Shown here: one piece after another, positions 1 to 5,184 of the stretch | Layout: each line of letters opens with the position of its first letter | Numbering within the stretch: position 1 is the stretch's first letter | Assembly (NCBI GenBank): GCA_006227965.1 | Contig: SBFL01000084.1 | Span: 1 to 5,184 of the forward strand | Direction: 5' to 3' | DNA from: Bacteroidota bacterium | GTDB lineage: Bacteria > Bacteroidota > Bacteroidia > Flavobacteriales > Flavobacteriaceae | Length of the DNA stretch: 5,184 bases | The notes under the pieces: generated by a model | Database searches by the model: none | What the model was told of the DNA's origin: nothing | Seen by the model: the letters and a program-made list of their open reading frames with translations, nothing else | Translations under genes and position numbers: made by a program

Positions 1-24
1 CCGTCTTCCTCATAATAGAGGAGT

Positions 25-40
25 CACAAGCTGCCTTGTG
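25..40. terminator. Weak inverted repeat downstream of the DUF2807 gene, possible terminator
   Basis: CACAAG-CTGC-CTTGTG forms a 6-bp stem with a 4-base loop, starting three bases past the TAA stop of the DUF2807 gene. On the minus strand it lacks a T tract. On the plus strand it is followed by GTTTT, so it might instead serve a converging gene to the left of the window. The stem is short and the call is weak. A second smaller repeat (TCCTC/GAGGA) lies at 7-22. Confidence 0.25.
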
Positions 41-43
41 GTT

Positions 44-880
44 TTAATCAGGCACCTTGTGCAGTTCGGCCCTGTCGAACATCCCAAGGATGCGTATTTG
101 CGGCTGGCCATACACAAAAAGACGGGCACTGCCCCGGCCCTCATAGGCTACTTCAGAAACGGCCTGAATCCTCGCGTTTGCCGAAGTGTTCAGCAAGACG
201 GTAACCACATCGGCCTGCAGGCCCGATGCCTTGAGGCGGGAATTGTCCGTCAGCGAAGCGGTCAGTCCCGGGCTCACGCCTTCAAGATCGAGGGACGCCT
301 GCCCTGTCATGGCAAGGTCTATGGCGCCACCGCTGGTGTAGATGTGCGTATCCGTAAACCCATTGAAGTCCGCATGAAGGGAGTCTGTTTCCACCCTCAG
401 GTCCGCCGAGGTGTTTTGTTCCATTTTCAAATCCATCAAAGACGCACGAACATTCATTTCGGCTTTGCCTCCTCCAGTAAGTAACAGATTTAGCCGATCA
501 CTTACCAGCGTTTGCTCAGCAACCAGACGGCCTGCTTCTACCCTGATGGATTCTATTTCATTATACACCAAAGTAAGCCCGAGCTTTTTGCTGGCCGTGA
601 TCCGGTAGAAAGAATCCACCCTGAGGGTATCGCCCGCTACCTCGAACCGAAGAATGTCTATCAGATTGTCGTCCGCCTCTATACGGACGGAAGGCTCGGA
701 GCCTTGCTGCAGGTGTAATTCAAATTCTTCAGAGAGGATAAGATGGGTAAATGAAGGAAGGGGTTTTTCCACGGAAACCACACTGCGGTTTCCCTTGATC
801 CGGGGCTTTCGCTGAGAAAACCCGGAGAACATCACCATCAGTGCGAGCATTGTAATTCCTGTTGACAAAAGGTTTTTCAT
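44..880 (-). CDS. Exported head-GIN domain (DUF2807) protein of unknown role
   Basis: This is a predicted secreted protein of 278 residues. Residues 1-22 look like a Sec signal peptide: K2, a hydrophobic core (LLSTGITMLALMVMF) and a small-residue end near SGFS before QRKPR. There is no Cys, so it is not a lipoprotein. From about residue 43 it matches the head-GIN/DUF2807 pattern: FTHLILSEEFELHLQQG, then VRIEADDNL and GDTLRV. Repeating short beta strands with alternating hydrophobic residues follow to about residue 258, ending in RLFVYGQPQI. The family (named putative autotransporter adhesin) is widespread in Bacteroidota, and its function is not established. Length and order are normal for the family. 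The ATG at 880 is chosen because it begins the signal peptide; the frame stays open further upstream, but that stretch crosses the terminator and coxA. No clear Shine-Dalgarno is seen. It is probably transcribed separately from the oxidase operon, and no functional link to respiration is visible. Confidence 0.85.
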   Translation of the reverse strand: MKNLLSTGITMLALMVMFSGFSQRKPRIKGNRSVVSVEKPLPSFTHLILSEEFELHLQQGSEPSVRIEADDNLIDILRFEVAGDTLRVDSFYRITASKKLGLTLVYNEIESIRVEAGRLVAEQTLVSDRLNLLLTGGGKAEMNVRASLMDLKMEQNTSADLRVETDSLHADFNGFTDTHIYTSGGAIDLAMTGQASLDLEGVSPGLTASLTDNSRLKASGLQADVVTVLLNTSANARIQAVSEVAYEGRGSARLFVYGQPQIRILGMFDRAELHKVPD

Positions 881-900
881 GATCTTACGTTCTTCACGAT

Positions 901-908
901 TAAAGATA
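901..908 (-). promoter_or_regulatory. Possible Bacteroidota-type -7 promoter element for the DUF2807 gene
   Basis: On the minus strand TATCTTTA matches seven of eight positions of the Bacteroidota -7 consensus TAnnTTTG. It lies about 20 bp before the ATG at 880 and after the upstream terminator, where a promoter is needed. No well-spaced TTTG-type -33 element is seen: the nearest TTTTG tract is only about 10 bases upstream instead of about 20. This is therefore a tentative call based on position and one motif. Confidence 0.3.
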
Positions 909-948
909 TGCAAATCCCCAAAACCTGAAGGCCGCCCACCCCAGGAAT

Positions 949-977
949 AAAAAAAGCCCACACTTTGGTGGGCTTTT
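949..977 (-). terminator. Intrinsic terminator of the actF-coxB-coxA operon
   Basis: Read on the minus strand, a 10-bp perfect stem (AAAAGCCCAC paired with GTGGGCTTTT) encloses a six-base loop CAAAGT. The 3' arm runs into seven consecutive T residues. It begins about 22 bp after the coxA TGA stop. The strong GC core and T tract on the minus strand make this a convincing rho-independent terminator. The A-rich 5' arm means it could also act on the plus strand, but no plus-strand gene reaches it here. Confidence 0.9.
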
Positions 978-998
978 ATCAAAGGGATCTTTGATAGG

Positions 999-2822
999 TC
1001 AGTGTTGTAATTCCTCTTCCCCTTCCTGCAGCGGGATATGCTGCGGGACAAAGTCCTGGCCGGGGAGTATGTATTCCCCGTTCTCATAGGTCTTGCTATA
1101 GTCATAACACCAGCGGTGCACTTCAGGGATGGCACCCGGCCAGTTCCCGTGAATGTGTTCCTGAAGTGCCGTCCATTCCAGGGTCGTGGCATTCCAAGGG
1201 TTTTGAGGCCCGCGCTCTCCGTAGAACATACTTCGGATAAAATTATAAAGGAATATCAACTGGGCTGCCGCCGCTATGATGGCAAAGACGGTCATCAATA
1301 CCTGAACATCCACCAGTTCGTCAAACATTGGGAAGGCAGTGTTTTCGTAGTACCTCCTGGGCACCCCGGCCATCCCGACAAAATGCATCGGGAAGAATAC
1401 CCCATAAGACCCTACAGCCGTAATCCAGAAATGGATGTATCCCAGGTTCTTGCTCATCATCCGGCCCTGGAACATTTTCGGGAACCAGTGGTATACCCCG
1501 GCGAATAATCCGTAAAGGGCAGAAATCCCCATCACCAGGTGGAAGTGTGCTACCACGAAATACGTATCGTGCACGTTGATATCAAGGGTACTGTCCCCCA
1601 GGATGATCCCGGTCAGACCCCCGGTTATGAAGGTGGACACCATCCCAATGGAGAACAGCATGCCCGGGTTGAGCTGCAGGTTCCCTTTCCAGAGGGTAGT
1701 GATCCAGTTAAAGGCTTTTACGGCAGACGGAATGGCAATCAAAAGTGTTGTAAAGGTAAATACCGACCCTAAAAATGGATTCATGCCCGAAACGAACATA
1801 TGGTGTCCCCATACAATTGTAGACAGGAACGCAATAGCCAGAATGGAGGCGATCATGGCCCGGTATCCGAAGATGGGCTTGCGGGCATTCACAGACATGA
1901 CCTCCGACACGATACCCATGGCCGGCAGGATTACGATATAAACTTCCGGGTGGCCAAGGAACCAGAACAGGTGTTCAAACAGCACCGGAGACCCACCCTG
2001 ATAATGCAAAACCTCTCCCTGTATAAAGATGTCAGAGAGGAAAAAGGAGGTGCCAAAACTTCTGTCCATAATAAGCAACAGGGCAGCCGAAAGCAACACC
2101 GGGAATGAAATCACCCCTATGATGGCAGTCACAAAAAAGGCCCAGATCGTCAGGGGAAGACGCGTCATGGACATCCCCTTGGTACGGAGATTGATCACCG
2201 TCACGATATAGTTGAGCGATCCCAGGAGGGAAGAAGCGATAAAGATCGCCATGGATACCAGCCAGAGGGTCATCCCCATGCCGGACCCCGGTTGCGCCAT
2301 TGGAAGGGAGCTCAGGGGCGGATAAATGGTCCATCCGGCGGCGGCCGGGCCTGCTTCCACAAACAGGGAGATTACCATGACCACACTTGAGATGAAGAAC
2401 ATCCAATAAGAAAGCATGTTCAGGAAACCGGAAGCCATGTCCCGCGCTCCAATCTGAAGGGGGATCAAAAGGTTACTAAAGGTACCGCTCAAACCGGCTG
2501 TCAGCACGAAAAAGACCATGATGGTCCCGTGAATGGTGACCAGGGCGAGATAAATATCTGCATCCATAACACCATCCGGGGCCCATTTGCCCAACAGCGC
2601 CTCGAAAATCGGGAAGGATTCCCCCGGCCACGCGAGCTGCATGCGGAAAAGCAATGACATCGCAATACCTATGGTGCCCATTATTAGGCCCGTGATCAGG
2701 TACTGTTTCGAGATCATTTTGTGGTCCTGACTGAAAATGTATTTCGTTACAAATGTCTCCTTGTGATGATGCCCGTGGTCATGAGCGTGATCCTCGGTCA
2801 ATGCATTTGCTTGTACTGACAT
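999..2822 (-). CDS. coxA: Cytochrome c oxidase subunit I (heme a / heme a3-CuB catalytic subunit, A1 type)
   Basis: This is the catalytic subunit of the aa3 oxidase: it reduces O2 to water and pumps protons across the inner membrane. The protein has 607 residues, longer than the roughly 515 of the bovine enzyme, because of a His-rich N-terminal extension (H12, H14, H16, H18-20), longer loops and a C-terminal tail of about 70 residues. Ligands are all present: H98 and H428 for heme a, H426 for heme a3, and H291, H340 and H341 for CuB. Y295 in GHPEVY is the expected His-Tyr cross-link partner. E293 in that motif marks an A1-type D channel, with D128, N135, S197, S198 and N204 also in place; K369 marks the K channel. 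R489-R490 match the heme propionate arginines, and H418-D419 match the Mg-site pair. About twelve membrane helices fit the hydrophobicity. The ATG at 2822 gives the family-typical N-terminus, and no clear Shine-Dalgarno precedes it. It is the last gene of the operon, followed by a terminator. Confidence 0.98.
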   Translation of the reverse strand: MSVQANALTEDHAHDHGHHHKETFVTKYIFSQDHKMISKQYLITGLIMGTIGIAMSLLFRMQLAWPGESFPIFEALLGKWAPDGVMDADIYLALVTIHGTIMVFFVLTAGLSGTFSNLLIPLQIGARDMASGFLNMLSYWMFFISSVVMVISLFVEAGPAAAGWTIYPPLSSLPMAQPGSGMGMTLWLVSMAIFIASSLLGSLNYIVTVINLRTKGMSMTRLPLTIWAFFVTAIIGVISFPVLLSAALLLIMDRSFGTSFFLSDIFIQGEVLHYQGGSPVLFEHLFWFLGHPEVYIVILPAMGIVSEVMSVNARKPIFGYRAMIASILAIAFLSTIVWGHHMFVSGMNPFLGSVFTFTTLLIAIPSAVKAFNWITTLWKGNLQLNPGMLFSIGMVSTFITGGLTGIILGDSTLDINVHDTYFVVAHFHLVMGISALYGLFAGVYHWFPKMFQGRMMSKNLGYIHFWITAVGSYGVFFPMHFVGMAGVPRRYYENTAFPMFDELVDVQVLMTVFAIIAAAAQLIFLYNFIRSMFYGERGPQNPWNATTLEWTALQEHIHGNWPGAIPEVHRWCYDYSKTYENGEYILPGQDFVPQHIPLQEGEEELQH

Positions 2823-2856
2823 AATCTCTACTGTTTTATCTCTTTCTAGCTATTTT

Positions 2857-3924
2857 TTACTGTCCCATCGAGGCGATCGTCTGGCTGAATGTCTGCTGGC
2901 TTTCAAGCCATGCCTGATATTCCTCCTCGCTTTCCACGATAATTTTCATCTGCATGTTGTAGTGAGACTTCCCACAAATCTTGTTACACAACAGAACGTA
3001 ATCAAATTCCCAGGGGTCCGAATTCGGTTCACCCTTTGCGGCCCGTTCAGCCCTTAGGGCGTTAGTGCGCTCAACTTTTTCGATGATTTCCGGCCGCAGC
3101 CTCATTTCAGCCGTTGTTACGGTCGGCGTAAAGGAAAATTCCGTGATCATTCCGGGGACACAGTTCATCTGAGCCCGGAAGTGAGGCATGTAGGCAGAGT
3201 GAAGCACATCCTGAGAGCGGAACTTGAAGTTCACCTTCCGTCCCACGGGCAGGTGCAGTTCCTTCGTAATAACGTCATCCACCGCATTCGGATCAGATTC
3301 ATCCAGTCCGAGTACATTGGCCCGATTTATATCGATAAGCCGGACGTTGGCGTCGCCCAACACATTGTCAGCTCCTCCATATCGGGCGCTCCAGTTAAAT
3401 TGCTGTGCATAGAGCTCCACAATTAACGGATCGTCATCCTCGTTGACGTCCATAATATTTGTCCAGGTATAAAGCCCCCACAGGATGAGGCCTGCCAGGA
3501 CGATCACCGGTATAATGGTCCAGATGAATTCAAGACGGTCGTTATCTGCATAAAAAAGGGCTTTTTTTCCTTTTTCACCCCGGTATTTGTAGGCGAAATA
3601 ATGGAGCAGTGCCTGAGTAATGGTCTGTACCACAAATATAATAATCATCGAAGCCCATAACAGGGAGTCGTATTGGCTCCCGTGCTCTGAGGATGATTCG
3701 GGAAGAATATACTTGCCATACTTCACGATACTGAATATGGTGATCCCGTAAATGAAGACGAGGAACGCAAACATCAGGTATCCATTGTACCTGTTGTCCT
3801 CATCAGTGGCTACTTCCGAATTTCCCGTTTTAGCTTTGGCCTGAGACAATTCAAAGATCTTGGTCATCTGCCAGATAGCGATGGCTACTAAAACTAAAAC
3901 CGCAATCGTCAATAATGCTGTCAT
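2857..3924 (-). CDS. coxB: Cytochrome c oxidase subunit II (CuA subunit, aa3-type, no heme-c domain)
   Basis: Subunit II of the heme-copper oxidase accepts electrons at the binuclear CuA centre in its periplasmic cupredoxin domain and passes them to heme a of CoxA. The protein has 355 residues and starts at an ATG 33 bp after actF. Hydrophobic segments lie at about 1-20, 49-68, 87-110 and 133-155, against two in classical subunit II; the last two should be the canonical pair. CuA ligands are visible: H242 in QDVLHS, then C313, C317, H321 and M324 in CNKICGKSHYNM. The Glu usually between the two Cys (bovine E198) is K315, and the usual electron-entry Trp (bovine W104) aligns with F176 in QFNW. 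There is no CXXCH, so it is not a caa3 fusion. The loop at about 275-305 is long and charged. It lies 34 bp before coxA in the same operon. Identity is secure; the exact helix count is my estimate. Confidence 0.97.
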   Translation of the reverse strand: MTALLTIAVLVLVAIAIWQMTKIFELSQAKAKTGNSEVATDEDNRYNGYLMFAFLVFIYGITIFSIVKYGKYILPESSSEHGSQYDSLLWASMIIIFVVQTITQALLHYFAYKYRGEKGKKALFYADNDRLEFIWTIIPVIVLAGLILWGLYTWTNIMDVNEDDDPLIVELYAQQFNWSARYGGADNVLGDANVRLIDINRANVLGLDESDPNAVDDVITKELHLPVGRKVNFKFRSQDVLHSAYMPHFRAQMNCVPGMITEFSFTPTVTTAEMRLRPEIIEKVERTNALRAERAAKGEPNSDPWEFDYVLLCNKICGKSHYNMQMKIIVESEEEYQAWLESQQTFSQTIASMGQ

Positions 3925-3957
3925 TGTGTGATCGAATATGATTCTCTATAGTTTCTC

Positions 3958-5184
3958 TTAATAATGAAATTGCCGGCTTTCTTCGATATACGGATTCCGC
4001 GTCGGTTGCAGTGGCGCCTTTGTCATGGCTCTGAAAATCCAGAAAATAAAGGCTCCCCCGAAAAAAAGCACTGCCCCGATCTCCGGGAAGCCGATGTACC
4101 ACTGATCTCCCACAGTTGCGGGCATTACCATGTTGAACACATCCAGATAATGGCCTAAAAGTACGACGATACCCGTCATTATCACAAACCAGTTAAGCCG
4201 TTTGTAATCGCTGTTCATCAGAACCAGCAGCGGGAAAACGAAATTCATCACCAGCATTCCCCAGAAAGGCATGGAGTAGTTTTCGATGCGGGTAACAAAA
4301 TACGTCACCTCTTCCGGGATATTGGCATACCAGATTAGCATGAACTGTCCAAACCAGAGATAGGTCCAGAAAATACTGATGCCGAACATGAATTTGGCCA
4401 GGTCGTGGATGTGACTGTCATTCACATCCGGAAGGTAGCCGCGGGACTTCAGGTAAATGGTCACTATGGCGATCACGGTGATCCCCGATACGAACATGCT
4501 GGCAAAGACATACCATCCGAAGAGCGTACTGAACCAGTGTGGGTCAAGACTCATGATCCAGTCCCAGGACATCATGGACTCACTCACCAGGTAGAAAACC
4601 AGGAACCCTGCAGACCACCGGAAATTTTTCTTAAAGTTAGCGTTATCATCAGCCGCATCCTGGGCCAGTGAAAGGCGACGGGAAACTTCCCTGTAGGCGA
4701 TCCAGCCACCCAGGAAAATAACAGCCCTTATAAGGAAGAAGGTCGGATTCAGAAACCCGGCCTTGCCCTGAAGCAATTTGTCATCCGCAACGGTTTCAGC
4801 ATCCATCCAAACAAAAAGATGGTTCATGTGCAGCACGGAAAGCACGAGGATGACAAATAAAATGATGCCACCCGGAACGAGCCAGGCCGTGATACCTTCC
4901 ATCACACGGAACAACAGAGGTGACCAGCCTGCCTGGGAAGCTCGTTGAACCCCGTAAAAGGCAAGGACCCCAAGCGCAATCATGAAAAAGAAGAACACGG
5001 CTACATACATAGCCGCCCAGGGGCGGTTTTGAAGCTGGTGAAGCAGGTGTTCATCGTGAGCTGCCTCATGCGCCTCATCCCCGTGGGCTGCGCCCGCATC
5101 CGCCTGATGAGCTGCCTCTTCATGCCCTCCTCCATGACCGTCATCTTGGGATGCCACCATTGCCTTGGCCTCTTCCACTGTGGA
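3958..5184 (-). CDS. actF: Alternative Complex III subunit ActF (NrfD-like quinol:cytochrome c oxidoreductase membrane subunit), 5' partial
   Basis: This is an integral membrane subunit of Alternative Complex III, which oxidises menaquinol and passes electrons toward the terminal oxidase in the inner membrane. The reading frame is open to the window edge, so the true start lies outside. The GTG at 5178 and ATG at 5160 are in frame but would leave out the N-terminal membrane helix expected for the family. Numbering from the codon at 5178, residues 15-47 are a His/Asp/Glu/Ala-rich linker with eight His. About nine membrane segments follow (roughly 54-76, 103-121, 146-164, 190-208, 219-242, 263-285, 304-322, 328-346, 366-384). 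The segment SWDWIMSLDPHWFSTLFGW (204-222) is, as I recall the family, a hallmark of the ActC/ActF proteins. ActF is paralogous to NrfD-like ActC; the position directly before coxB and the His-rich N-terminus favour ActF. The TAA stop is 33 bp from the coxB start, implying one operon. Whether ActF itself binds quinone is less certain than for ActC. Confidence 0.93.
   Translation of the reverse strand, partial: STVEEAKAMVASQDDGHGGGHEEAAHQADAGAAHGDEAHEAAHDEHLLHQLQNRPWAAMYVAVFFFFMIALGVLAFYGVQRASQAGWSPLLFRVMEGITAWLVPGGIILFVILVLSVLHMNHLFVWMDAETVADDKLLQGKAGFLNPTFFLIRAVIFLGGWIAYREVSRRLSLAQDAADDNANFKKNFRWSAGFLVFYLVSESMMSWDWIMSLDPHWFSTLFGWYVFASMFVSGITVIAIVTIYLKSRGYLPDVNDSHIHDLAKFMFGISIFWTYLWFGQFMLIWYANIPEEVTYFVTRIENYSMPFWGMLVMNFVFPLLVLMNSDYKRLNWFVIMTGIVVLLGHYLDVFNMVMPATVGDQWYIGFPEIGAVLFFGGAFIFWIFRAMTKAPLQPTRNPYIEESRQFHY

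Noticed and set aside
881..1192. In-frame upstream extension of the DUF2807 gene by 104 codons on the minus strand
   Set aside because: The extension covers the operon terminator and the 3' end of coxA and encodes no recognisable sequence. The ATG at 880 starts a clear signal peptide.
1038..1508. Open plus-strand frame of 156 codons antisense to coxA
   Set aside because: It lies wholly antisense to conserved coxA coding sequence and its product shows no domain, so it is a shadow of the codon pattern. The same holds for other plus-strand frames such as 38-484, 1576-1941 and 4405-4671.
2032..2406. Second minus-strand frame of 124 codons inside coxA
   Set aside because: It overlaps the catalytic subunit in another frame with no family resemblance; coxA itself is intact through this region.
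2823..2856. Possible promoter or terminator between coxB and coxA
   Set aside because: The 34-bp gap is AT-rich but has no stable hairpin, T tract following a stem, or convincing -7/-33 pair; it looks like a simple operon spacer. The 33-bp gap at 3925-3957 is the same.
3552..3568. Terminator-like A-run/GCCC/T-run inside coxB
   Set aside because: The stem would be only A-T pairs with a GCCC loop and no GC core, and it lies mid-gene in conserved coding sequence, so termination is unlikely.
3851..4102. Minus-strand frame of 83 codons spanning the actF-coxB junction
   Set aside because: It overlaps the conserved 3' end of actF and 5' end of coxB in a different frame and encodes no recognisable protein.
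5158..5178. GTG at 5178 or ATG at 5160 as the true start of actF
   Set aside because: The frame remains open to the window edge, and family members carry a further N-terminal membrane segment before this region, so the gene is better treated as truncated by the window.

Overview
The window reads as chromosomal DNA of a Bacteroidota bacterium, most likely a marine-type member of the Flavobacteriaceae. Three points support this: the gene order actF-coxB-coxA, the characteristic flavobacterial forms of these proteins (the IGARDM and QFNW motifs and a CNKICGKSH copper site), and start codons without clear Shine-Dalgarno sequences. The genus cannot be fixed from this window. All supported genes lie on the minus strand, so transcription runs from the right end to the left end.

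Right to middle (5184 to 999): this is the downstream end of an aerobic respiratory operon. The first gene is actF, a membrane subunit of Alternative Complex III, cut at its 5' end by the window edge. It is followed after 33 bp by coxB (cytochrome oxidase subunit II, CuA site), and after another 34 bp by coxA (subunit I, hemes and CuB). Alternative Complex III oxidises menaquinol. Its electrons reach CuA in CoxB, then heme a and the heme a3/CuB centre of CoxA, where O2 is reduced to water with proton pumping. CoxB has no fused heme-c domain, so the oxidase is aa3 rather than caa3 and must receive electrons from a separate cytochrome, plausibly the ActE subunit encoded upstream. Placing both complexes in one operon fits the physical ACIII-aa3 supercomplex known from Flavobacterium johnsoniae.

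A strong intrinsic terminator about 22 bp after the coxA stop closes this operon.

Left (880 to 44): a separate gene encodes a 278-residue exported protein with a head-GIN (DUF2807) beta-rich domain, a common Bacteroidota surface or periplasmic family of unknown role. It probably has its own promoter in the short gap after the terminator. The last 43 bases hold only a weak inverted repeat.

There is no mobile element, CRISPR array, tRNA or rRNA. No stretch over 300 bases lacks a gene. I see no wholly new system. The points worth a second look are lineage-specific changes at normally conserved oxidase positions and His-rich N-termini on two subunits of the respiratory chain.
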